42,779 bases of DNA, taken from the NCBI GenBank assembly GCA_029339195.1, contig JAPTJF010000510.1:1-42779 (forward strand), read 5' to 3'. Made by a program: the position numbers and the translations under genes. Source of the stretch: Micractinium sp. NFX-FRZ. Taxonomy: Eukaryota > Chlorophyta > Trebouxiophyceae > Chlorellales > Chlorellaceae. Below, in pieces: positions 1-9,706 of this stretch (position 1 is its first letter; each line of letters opens with the position of its first letter). Under the pieces are notes generated by a model. It made no database searches, was not told the origin of the DNA, and saw nothing but the letters and a program-made list of their open reading frames with translations.

Positions 1-76
1 GGGGGCTCTTGAAAAGGTTGCAAGCGCTGGAGGTGCAACAAAGTCGACATGCCCCCCCTCCCCCCCCTGTGCTCGC

Positions 77-2134
77 CTGCATGACCATCTTTGCGCTCTC
101 CGTCTTGCCCGCCCCGCTCTCCCCGCTGATCAGGATGGCCTGGCGCTGCTCATCCATCATCATGGCGGCATACGCCTGCAGCGCAACACAGCATGGCACA
201 GGGAGGAGCAGTCAGCTGGGAGAGGTGAACCGCTGGTTCCTGCCCTTCCTGCTCCCACGCCTTGCTCAGATATAACTCTCATATATTGCCTCAACTCCTG
301 CCATCCACATCTGCTTGCAACACCGCACACTGCGCTGCGATCCCTTGCCCACCAAATCACCGCACTGCGCTGACCCCCCTCCCCTGCAAGCGCCCTGCCT
401 CCCCAGCAGCCCAACGTGCGTGTGCCGCCTACCGCCCTTGCATGCACCCCACCATGCCCCCACCCAGCCCCCCCCACCTGCTCAGCAATGGCATACACGT
501 GTGGGCTGAGCTCTCCCAGCGGTACACCCCTGTACTGCCCCATCATGCGGGGCCCGTACAGCTGGCGCAGCCGCTTGTGAGGGTTGGCCTGCGGGCAGGG
601 AGGGCAGGCAGAGGTGGTTGTGGCCCATGCATGGCCGCCACAAGGGATGGGATGCCGGGTAAGCCACAAGCAGGAAGGAGGTGCCTGCCCTGCCGGCACA
701 CCGGCCACAAAACGCACCAGCTGCCTGCTCTGCCCCAGCTGTCCTTCAGGGGTGCACTGTGCCCAGTCTGCACATCTGTCGACAGTTTCAGGGGCGCCAC
801 TAAAAATAAAGAAGCTCACCGCAATGAGGATGTTGCCAGAGTAGGTGTAGATGGCGTCCAGCCCGTAGCGCACACGCAGCGTGTGCAGGATGCTGCGGAA
901 TGATGGGGTGGGGTGGGGCGAGGAGTTGTGGTTGTGAGCGGCGAGGGAAGGTGGCAGGACGTGGAGTGTTTGGGTGAGGTTGGGATATGCAGGACCAAGG
1001 GCGTCAGCTAGCAGCGGACCGACAAAATTACGTGCCCACAGAACTGCCCCACCCTGAAGACCCTGCGACCGCCCTATGCAGATCGATCCCCACGTCCATC
1101 AAACCTGCCTGCCAGGAGCAGTTGGCCCCGTCACTTGCCACAGCCAAAGCCTACCCTGCCCTTCTTTGCCCAGCCCTGCTTCCCTGCCTGCCTGCCCCCT
1201 CCAGCAGCCCCCTGCCCGCCTCACCCCGGCTCGTGCAGGTGGTCCGACTTGACCAGGTCGTCCACCGTGTCGTCACGCTCGTTCTGCACTCAAATCAGTG
1301 TTTGAAAGTGGAACAAACTCGCTTCCTTCTTGACCAGCCCGGTCTGCGCGCAAACATCAATGCAGGCTGCCCGGTGCGCTGGCGCGGCCAGGTAGGCAGG
1401 CAGGACGGGGGCTGTTGTGGGCTGCTCACGATGCTACACGCAAGGGGCGGCAGTCAGGCGCACAGCACAGCACACCAGGGGCCGCCAGAATCGCAGCAGA
1501 GGCACCCAGAATGTGCCAGGCGCCTGCACATTTCTCAGGAAACTGCCCCACATCCAATCAAGTGCTGCGCAAGCAGGCCTGCCTGCCCCCCAGCCCAGTC
1601 GGGAGCTGCTCACCGCACTCCCGGGCCCACCTGCAGGCAGCAGTCTCCAGCGGGCACCCCCTCCAGCTCATGCCCCTCCTCCGTCCGCACAGCCAGCAGC
1701 GGCTCGCCATCGGGCTGCTTGTGCACAGCCTGAAGTACAGATGCACGGATGGGACACGTGGCACGTGAGAGGCAACTTTGCCCGCTGGCAGCCGGTGCGG
1801 GCTGTTGCGGTTGCTGGCGGTTGCGGCACGTCGGGCAAGGCAAGGCACCGGCGAGCTACTGCCCCGGTAGCAATAACACATGCAACAGTCCTACCCTTGC
1901 CCTCGCGCTTGGGGGTACTCCCAGACAACAATGTGCAGAGTGGGCAGAGCACAAGAGCAGCCCGGCAGCACGCACCTGGACTGTGCCGCGCCGCCACTGG
2001 TGGGCGGCCTTGGGCTTGGCGGCAGTGACGCGCCCTGTGGGCGCCTCCACCGGCACCCAGACCTGGCTGCCCTCGTGAAACGCCACGTTCGATAGGCCGC
2101 GCTGCAGACTCTGCGCCTCTGCGGACACGGTCAT
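77..2134 (-). CDS. Myosin heavy chain, N-terminal motor portion (plant/algal type), 3' part beyond window
   Basis: Actin-based motor. Only the first part of the head is present; the gene continues past the left edge. Exons in transcript order: 2134-1976, 1729-1631, 1283-1225, 892-820, 588-478, 175-77, all phase-compatible. Exon 1 gives an SH3-like N-terminal segment ([13 protein letters not shown]). Later exons give [20 protein letters not shown], then [17 protein letters not shown], then [12 protein letters not shown] and [13 protein letters not shown]. The last exon carries the ATPase P-loop GESGAGKTE. Order and spacing match the myosin head, closest in feel to plant classes XI/VIII, which I cannot separate here. 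The ATG at 2134 is preferred to an upstream GTG at 2149. The intron after the P-loop exon appears to begin with GC (CAG|GCGAGC). One usual Val (ILIAVNP) is Ala here. The gene shares a 458-bp divergent spacer with the allantoate amidohydrolase gene. Confidence 0.93.
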
Positions 2135-2592
2135 GTTTGTGCGAGCCACGGCGCGTCCAATGCCGTTGCCGCTGATCCCTAATTTATCTGCTCAACCAGC
2201 ATGAGGAAATGCAAGCGCCCCGAGGGCTCTGAGCCAGCCCTGCGCTGGACACGGGCACTCGCGCTCAGATCAGAACCGTGCCGCGCTGCCAATAAGGCTA
2301 CTGTGTGCCTTGGAACGCGCTGCCCTTGCCAGATCACAAAGATGGGACCCGAAAGAAGTGCCGCAGCACGCAGGGCACAGCAGGAGCGCAGCATAGGTGG
2401 GAGCGGCCGTTCTGCTGCACAAGAGCACACCTTTCATGAAGGGCTGGCTTTGCGCAGTTGGAGCATATCTCACAGCGTCTCTGACCCTTTTCAGTGGGCC
2501 TAGAACCGTCGGTCGCCTGCACCAAGTTTGCCCGCATTTGCGTTGCGCCTGCGGCCTCCCCCCAGGTTGCCAAGCCTATCTGCGTTCTGCAA
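2135..2592. promoter_or_regulatory. Divergent intergenic region, myosin / allantoate amidohydrolase
   Basis: This 458-bp spacer lies between two start codons pointing away from each other, so it must hold both 5' UTRs and both promoters. I see no convincing TATA box or known motif. The role is inferred from gene arrangement only. Confidence 0.5.
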
Positions 2593-5500
2593 ATGTGCAG
2601 CAGCGGCCGTATGCCGCGTGCTGGACTACTGCTGCTGGCAGCGGCGGCGCTGGGCGCTGCCTTACTGCCGCTCGCAGCGGCGGCGGCCCTCACGCCCCCG
2701 TCTTCTGAGCGGCCATCGGGGCTGTCCGATGCTGCGTTGTTCCAGCTGCTGTATGCTGAGCCCAACAACATGCTGCAGTCCCTCGGCAATGTGAGTGGCC
2801 CCATTCTTAGCGGGGGCAGGGCAAGCTTGGAGGGCACGGCTCGCGCGCTGTGCGGGCCGCCCAGCTTCCTGCCGGCTGCACCCCCACCTTCCACAACCCT
2901 GCCCAGCCCCGTACCTCCCTGTTTCCCCGCCTCCTCTGCAGATCACTGACACTGAGGGCAGCCTGACCCGCACCTTCCTCAGCCCCGCGCATCGCCGGGC
3001 GGCAGGCAAGGTGCGAGTGGGCGGGTGTACGGCGGCGTCCAGAGGGAGCCGCCAGCTCAGCGCAGGCGTGGCAGGGCCCTGCAGGGCCGCATGCTGTGCC
3101 GGGCGCAATCTGTGTCACGCTGTTATTTTCGATACATGCCATCGCCAGTTGTGCACTGGCTCTGCCCCCGCTTACCGTAGCGTCCACCCAACCATGCCCC
3201 TGCCCATGCCCCATGCACACCGGCAGCTGCGCAAGTGGATGGCGTATGCGGGCATGCGCACATGGGCTGACCAGATGGCGAATGTGCACGGCGTAGTAAA
3301 GGGCATGGGTGAGCGCCCGCCTGCCTGCCTGTGACAGACACCAGCTGCTGCTGTTTGCCGGCGCTGTGTTGGGGCGCCCAGAACACGGGCGGCTGGGCCA
3401 TGCCACCTCCCCTGCGGCGTGTGACGCCAGCGCCAGGTTGCGTGCGTTCCATCCTCCCCACACATCCTCTTCCACTCTGTTCGGCAAGCCCCTACGGTGA
3501 TCCCAAGGCCTCACCATCTGCGTTGGCTTATAGCCAAAACTCACTATTTTGCTTGACCCCTCCACCTCCCAACATGCAACTGCAAGCCTCCCCGTCCTGT
3601 CTGCAGACCCCAAGGCCCCCGCCATCCTCATTGGATCGCACTACGATACGGTGGTGGATGGGGGCAAGTATGATGGAGCGCTGGGCATTGTGACGGGCAT
3701 CGCGGCTGTCAAGACGCTGCTGCTGGAGGTGAGGGGAGGCAGGGGTGGGTTGGTTGGAGGAAGGTGAGGCGGCTGGGCAACATGGTGGGCATTGCCACGG
3801 GGAGGACACTGCTGCTGGAGATGAGAACAGGTGTACAGCGGAGACCAAGGGGGTGGGGGGTGGGCGAGATGGGTGCACGACGGGGAGGCAGGGGGTCGAT
3901 GGCTTGCCTGAGCGGGGTGAGCAGGCGGTTTGTTTCGGTGAGCAGGTGGCCAGGCAGCCTAGGCAGGGTGGCTTACACCACGCACAGCGTGACACCAGGG
4001 TAGCGTGGAGGGTTGCGTGAGCAGGCAGGTTGGTGCGTGGTCAGCCCCGCTGGTTTGGTGGGCAGCCTGACTGGCAGGGTGGGCAGGGTGGCGGGCGGGG
4101 TGAGCAGGCAGAACGGCGCGTGGTCAGCCCTGCTGTTTTGGGGGTCAGCCCGGCTGGTTCGGTGGTCAACCCCACTGGTTTCGTGGCCAAACCCTGCTCG
4201 TTCAAGGGTGAAAATGGCACCCGGGCCGAGCAGGCAGAACGATGCGTGGTCAACCCTACTGGTTCAGTGGGCAGCCTGAGGATTCAGGCCACCCTGGCAG
4301 ACGAGGTGGTGAACCCAAAGAGTTCAACCCTAATCACCCTTGTTGTTTCCGAGATCACCCTTGTTGTTTCCGAGGTCAGCACGAGAGGTTCGAAACCTGA
4401 CCATAATCACCCTTGTTATTTCCAAGGTCAGCACAACAGGTTCAAATCCTAACCCTAAACACCCTTGTTGTTTCCGAGGTCAGCACAACTGGTTCAAAAC
4501 CTAACCCTAATCACCCATGTTGTTTCCGAGGTCAGCACAACAGCTTCGACAATCAGCCCTGCTCTTTCCACAGTCACCTCAAGGGGTTGAACCCTAATCA
4601 CCTGCTCTGCCCATCTCCTAATGCCCCAACCGTCGCACCGCACCCTCAATCGCGCATTTGCGGGCAGCCGTTCGCGGAAGGCCATGACTGCAGGGGAGGT
4701 GCAGCAGGGCGCCCCCACCCTCCCTGCATTGCCTGGGCCCACACCTACCCTCACCCGCCCGACTGGTGACACGACCTCCTCGTCCCCGCACAGGCTGCCG
4801 TGAGCAAGGGCGTGGTGACGGCGGAGGAAGTGGAGCATGCGGTGGCGGCCAGCAAGGCGTCTGGCGAGCCAATTGAGCTGGCGGAGCTGCTGTATGACCA
4901 GGGGCAGGCCTCCCAACTGATCGGCACGCCCGTGCGGGTCATCGGGTTTGCGGATGAGGAGGGGGTGAGGTGAGGCGAGGGGGCAGGGCAGCCTTGCATG
5001 TGCTTTACAAGGGGGGCAGGCGGAGGGGGCACGGCGTAATTCTCAGCCCAGCGTGATCGCGGTTGGGACAGTGCGCCTGCATTTTGAATGTGTGCGACTC
5101 CCTGCCAAGTATGTCTTTGCGGCTGCTCTCGCGCCTGCCTCCCTAACTGCCTACCCCTGCCCGCCTGCCTGTCTTCCCCCCGCTCCACGACACACACATA
5201 CACACCTGCCCGCTTGCCTCGCCACCCCAACCCCCCCACCCTTCCCCCGCCAGGTTCCACTCCACCTACCTGGGCAGCCGGGCGCTGGTGGGCACGCTGG
5301 CGGATGTCGGTGCGTGTCCCTGGGTGCCCTCCCTGCAGCTACCCGGCCGGCCCTCGCCACATGGTTGCCGCCGCAGCTCACTTGTGGCTTTGCCACCCTG
5401 GCCCTGCTGGCCTGTGCTGCCCGACAGGAAATGCAAGATTGGGTGGGGCTCTCAGCCCGTCCACCCTGCCATCAGGCCGCACGTTGACCCCACCATGCTT

Positions 5501-8500
5501 CACCCACCCGCGCACCACCCCCTGCAGGCGTGCTGCGCAACATTGACCACGCGGGTGTGAGCGTGGCCGAGGCACTGGAGATGGCCGGCTTCGACCCCTC
5601 CCCCTCCTCCCTCCGCAAGATGGCCATCCCCCACAACGAGGTGCGGCAGCGGGCAGGTGGGGCAGAGGAGGGACGACACAGCGCCGCCCTGCTGCTGCTT
5701 GCTTGGCCCCGGCCACATAGGAGACTTGCTGCATCTGAGCTAGGCGTGCGCTGACGCGCACAAGGAATTGGTCTCAACTCTCTTCCCGTCCCCCTCCCGC
5801 CTGCGCAGATCAAGGCGTATGTTGAGGTGCACATGGAGCAGGGGCCGCGGCTGCAGGCTGCGGGGCGCCCGCTGGGCCCGGTGGCCGCAATTGCCGGCCA
5901 GACGCGGCTGCAGGCGGAGATCATTGGGGAGCAGGTGCGGGCCTGGCTGGCTGGAGAGCGGGGCGTGGTGTTTGGGAACACTGGCGGAGGGTGGGGTTGG
6001 ACTAACTAGGGGGCTGGGAGAATAATTGAAGGGGAGCAGGGCGCCCTGAATGGTGGGAGGTCATTGGGGAGCTGGTGGGGACCCTGCGGCCTGTGCTTGC
6101 AGGGCTGCTGCTGGTCGCACGTGGTGTTCTGTTTGGCAGGGTAGGCGTTGGGGGTGAGGGGTTGAAGTGTGCGGCAGCTGCCCGGCATGAAGGAAGAGCT
6201 GGGGAGAGGGGGAGGCGAGGGGGAGGGAGCGGATGGTCGCGTCATGGCACAGTGTGAGGTGGGTGGGGTAGGCGCAGGGTGCCGTGAGAGCCGTCGGGGT
6301 TGGGGTGGGACCTGAGTCATGGCTGTGCGTGTGCTGCACCCAAACAGCCGGGGCCGCCAGCAGCGCAGGAGGGCATGCGCCTGCCTGCGTGGCACGCGGC
6401 ACCCCCCCCCTGCCTGCCCACCTCCCTGCTCTCCTGCCTCCCTGACTGGCTGTCTGGCTGCAGGGCCACGCGGGCACGGTTCCCATGAAGCTGCGGAAAG
6501 ACCCCATGGCTGCCGCCGCCGAGATCATGGCTGCGCTGGAGCGGAGCTGCAACGGGGGCAGCCACGAGGGGGAGGCGCCCAGGTGAGGCGGGGGGGCTGG
6601 GCGAGGACAGGGCACAGGCCCACGGCGGCTGGGATGACAGCCAGCGTCTGTAGAGGGCGGGGCAGGCCACAGGGCGTGCAATGGTGGCATGCCCATCTGC
6701 TGGGTGGCCTGTGCTTAGAATCACTCTCAGTGTCCTTGACACCTCTGCTCACCGGCCCGCGCCTCCTCACCCGCCCCCCCCCTCGCCCCGCCCGCCTGCA
6801 GCCCCGGCATGTCTCAGGACGAGAGCCTGGTGTGCACCGTGGGCTCCATGTCCATCTGGCCCAACGCAGGCAACGTCATCCCAGGGTGGGTGCCCCGTGC
6901 TCTGTTGTTTGTTTCTGTCTGTATTGTGGGTGGTGTGGGAGGGCAGGGGGGTGGGTGAGAGCTATCTGGCCATCTGGCCCAATGCAGGCAACATCACCCC
7001 AGGGTGAGTGCCCTGTGCCCCCTCGCTCACGAGTGCCTGGCAGTGTGGGCGCTGGGTGGGTGGGCGGGTGGAAGTCACATTGCGCCCAAGGACGGCACCG
7101 CACCCCCGGTGGCTAGGATGCTTTGCCTGCCCCCCTCTCAGTCTGCTGTGCCCTCCAGCTGCCCCCACCCCCTGCCTGTGCAGCAACCTGAACTTCACGC
7201 TGGACATCCGCTCCCGCTGGGACGACAACCGCAAGCAGGGTGAGCGACGGCCGACAGGGGCAGGGTTGAGTTGCTGGGTCTTGCTCCTTCTGAGGAGGCG
7301 CGGGGGGGGGCACAGGACAGGGGAGGTGCTTAGGGGAGGCAGAGGGAAGGGGAGCGAGCCTGCCTTGGTGCCGGCTCCACTCTTCACCTACCGCCTGCAC
7401 ACTGGCATACTCCCCCTTGGCCCATCTCCGTACCCCGCTCAACCGCCCACCCTCCCTTTCTCCTCCTCCACCCACCCACCCACCCACCCCGGCCCTGTCT
7501 CCCCACCCTTTTTCGCACCCCCACCTTTGCCTTCCTGCAGTCATCTCGCAGCTGCAGTCCTCCATGCAGTCTGTGTGCTCCCGCCGCGGCCTGACCTGCC
7601 ACCTGCACACCAAGAACGAGGCGGACGCGGTGCAGAGCGACGAGGGGGTGGTGCAGGTGAGGCTTGGTGGCGGGGAAAGTTGAACTGAGTGTGTGGGTAG
7701 TGGTGGTGCGCATGTGGGGAGGCGGGCAGGTGTGGGCAGTCAAGGACGACGAGGGAATGGTGCAAGTGTGCTGGCGACGACATAGGCAGGGCGGGTGGCG
7801 GGTGCGCAGCGGGCTGGGGTGGTGGCGCTCCAAGGATGGTGCAGGGCGCAAACGGATATTTCCCTCCTTGTGGATGCGTGTGTTGCTGTTGACATAAAAG
7901 GTGGTCCCCCGCCCCCCAATGCCTGCAGAGCCTGATGGATGCCTCTGTTGAGGCGGAGCCCCTCACCCAGCGCCTGTTCAGCCAGCGCACGCCGCTGAGC
8001 CCCGACCCATACGGCCCGACGCCCTCGGCCTGCGACGGCAGCAAGTCGGGTGCGGTGTCAGCTGCTGCCAGTGCTTAGGGGGGCTGCGGGCCTCAAGTGG
8101 TGAATGCATGCGGGCATACACAGCTTTGTTCACAGCCCCTGAAGCGAAGACCATTCCAATCTCAGGATGAACCAGATGTCGATTCAAGCTTTCAAGCTGG
8201 CCTGGCATGATGGCTTCCACCCTTGCCGACCTCCCCTACCCCACCCATCCCCTGGCCCCCCACGTGCGTGCAGAGTGCGGCACCGCTGCAGACGGCAAGC
8301 CGCCCGTGCTGGTCAGCGGCGCGGGTCACGACGCCATGGTGTTTGCCCCGGTCACGAAGATGGGCATGCTCTTTGTGCGCTGCAAGTGAGCGGGATGGGA
8401 GAGTGCTCGTGTGTGCTGCTGTGTGTGAAGGGCGAGCATGTGGTGTTTGCTCCGGTCACAAAGATGGGCACGCTTCTTGTGCGCTGCAAGTGAGTAGGAG

Positions 8501-8816
8501 GCTGGTGTGGGGTGAGAATGAAGCCCTCGGGGTGTGAGGGCTGCAAGCGGGTGCAAGGGTGAGGGCCTGCTCGTTGTGCAGTGTTGTTCAGTGACTCGGT
8601 GTCGACCTGCTCCTCCCACCAGTCTGCCAACCCCTGGCCTCCTTGCCTCCCGTCTGTGCCCCCATTCATTTGCATTCCCTCAGGGACGGCATCAGCCACT
8701 CCCCCCTGGAGTATGTGTCCCCCGATGACGTGGCAGCCTCCACCGCCACGCTGTACCAGTACCTGCGCAAGGAGCTGCTGGCCACGGAGGGGGAGGCGCC
8801 CAAGGAGGAGCTCTAG
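2593..8816 (+). CDS. AAH: Allantoate amidohydrolase (M20 peptidase family), ER-targeted
   Basis: Hydrolyses allantoate to ureidoglycine, CO2 and ammonia in purine-nitrogen recycling; Mn-dependent in plants. Exons: 2593-2790, 2942-3010, 3227-3308, 3607-3728, 4794-4969, 5254-5309, 5528-5640, 5809-5934, 6464-6582, 6802-6885, 7184-7239, 7541-7656, 7929-8049, 8274-8385, 8684-8816, giving about 560 aa (Arabidopsis about 525). Residues 1-35 form a hydrophobic signal peptide, as in plant AAH. Metal and catalytic motifs are present: GSHYDTV (H128, D130), KYDGALG (D139), DEEG (E212/E213), VEVHMEQG (H280), GHAGTVPM (H316), SGAGHDAM (H498). The LTRTFLSPAH and NVHG motifs favour AAH over ureidoglycolate amidohydrolase. 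Exon 5 carries roughly 30 extra residues before DEEG. Intron 4 is 1,065 nt and repeat-filled; five introns hold exon-edge copies. The start is the first ATG in frame; the next Met is residue 7. Confidence 0.95.
3772..3826 (+). repeat. Degenerate copy of AAH exon 4 3' edge inside intron 4
   Basis: The stretch resembles the last part of exon 4 (about 3680-3735). Shared blocks are TGGGCATTG, ACGGG and CTGCTGCTGGAG; the donor GTGAG has become ATGAG. It lies about 45 bp into the intron. Some internal sequence is missing, so homology is likely but not certain. Confidence 0.6.
4021..4290 (+). repeat. Diverged short repeats in AAH intron 4
   Basis: Imperfect recurrences of GGTCAGCCC(C/T)GCTG, GAGCAGGCAGAACG(G/A) and CACTGGTTTCGTGG-like blocks fill this part of the large intron. 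No open frame of interest is seen. Confidence 0.6.
4326..4610 (+). repeat. Minisatellite of about 60-bp units with CCCTAA motifs, AAH intron 4
   Basis: About five imperfect copies share CACCCTTGTTGTTTCCGAGG, TCAGCACAAC and GGTTCAAA blocks, separated by CCTAACCCTAA(T/A). The composition is more AT-rich than the surrounding gene. The CCCTAA motif resembles plant-type telomere sequence but occurs only once per unit. Confidence 0.85.
6054..6085 (+). repeat. Copy of AAH exon 8 3' edge inside intron 8
   Basis: GAGGTCATTGGGGAGCTGGTG repeats the exon 8 end (GAGATCATTGGGGAGCAGGTG near 5923-5943), including the splice-donor position, about 120 bp downstream of the real donor. Confidence 0.7.
6970..7018 (+). 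repeat. Copy of AAH exon 10 3' edge plus splice donor inside intron 10
   Basis: By eye, 44 of 49 bases match 6852-6900, which spans the last 34 bases of exon 10 and the first 15 of its intron. The copy lies 118 bp downstream. It carries GTGAGT where the real donor reads GTGGGT, so the copied donor is closer to consensus than the one needed for the conserved protein. Extending exon 10 to this site would meet an in-frame TGA first. Confidence 0.92.
7736..7768 (+). repeat. Weaker copy of AAH exon 12 3' edge inside intron 12
   Basis: GACGACGAGGGAATGGTGCAAGTG resembles the exon 12 end around 7636-7660 (GAGCGACGAGGGGGTGGTGCAG|GTG), about 100 bp downstream. Short and diverged. Confidence 0.55.
8440..8498 (+). 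repeat. Copy of AAH exon 14 3' edge plus splice donor inside intron 14
   Basis: By eye, 51 of 59 bases match 8336-8394, offset by 104 bp. The copy keeps the reading frame of the segment ending in VRCK and the donor AA|GTGAGT. Substitutions are mostly transitions. It sits between the real exon 14 donor and exon 15. Confidence 0.92.
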
Positions 8817-9706
8817 ACCAACACCCGGGCCTGAAGCTAGGCCCGAGTCCAGGCCTGACCGGAGCCACGATGTGGCGCCATCAGCAGCTTCCCAGCCATC
8901 CTCTGTCTGCCCGCTGCGGGCAGCGGTTTGTGGGCTGGACGTGACGCGGCCTGAACTAGTCGGCACCCTGTGTCTGCTTGTCTTCCTTTCTCCCTTCATC
9001 ACAGTGCTTTGGCCGGATGGACTTGTGTGTGAGTACCATGCCTGCTGTGCGGCTTGCAGCACGACTGGCGCCCCCCACAACCTAGGGGGTCCCTCCCTGC
9101 CGGTCCCTCGGATTCTGCACAGTTGCCAGCAGCCGGCGGCCCCTGGCCCGTCGGATGTACCACTCAGCGAACGACTCACCCCTCCTCCTCCCAGTGTACC
9201 CCTTTCTCCTGTCAACCAAGAACTAAGAACATGTACTCTCTGCCTGTCAGGCTCGTGTGTTCCCACCCAGACCGCTCCCTGCCCAGGGTGCGGTTCTTGG
9301 TAACACGTGCCCACACCACTCATCCCCTCCCTATTTTCTGGACAACTCATTGCTTGCTCGCTACCCCCGATCATCTCTCTTTGTTTGCCAGAGCACACTG
9401 GCTGCCTGTTGCACGAGCGGTTAGACCCCTAGAGCAGACGTATGTATGTGTAAGAGGCAGCGCAGAGCAGCAGAGCAGGCACAGGACCGACGAGGGCAGT
9501 GAGGCATGCAACCCTTTGTGCAGCGCCATCCATCTATGCTACAGGGCGTTCAATGTCGGGCCCAGCTAGGAACACTCTCGAGTTGGCGGCCTGCAACAAC
9601 CACAGGCGCCTGCTGCCTGGCCCAGCATGGGTGGGTGGACGGTGCCTGTGCCGCTGGGAAAAGCACAGCGCAGGTGCCCCGTGCCAGGCAGCAGGCGGGG
9701 CATGCA
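8817..9706. other. Convergent 3' region between AAH and ATE1
   Basis: The stretch holds the 3' UTR of AAH up to a TGTAA at 9449 and then the 3' end of ATE1 from the other strand. I see no gene here. No TTACA (minus-strand TGTAA) was found for ATE1, so its polyadenylation site is unassigned. Confidence 0.6.
9449..9453 (+). terminator. TGTAA polyadenylation signal, AAH
   Basis: Green-algal polyadenylation signals are usually TGTAA. This one lies about 630 nt after the AAH stop, just after a TATGTATG run, and is the first I found downstream. Confidence 0.6.

Noticed and set aside
160..903. Large overlapping open frames on both strands at the left end
   Set aside because: The myosin exons lie inside them, but the full frames read through introns; the protein match breaks at splice sites.
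4326..4610. CRISPR-like or telomeric array
   Set aside because: Units are imperfect, lack uniform repeats with unique spacers, sit inside an intron of a nuclear gene, and contain CCCTAA only once per unit.
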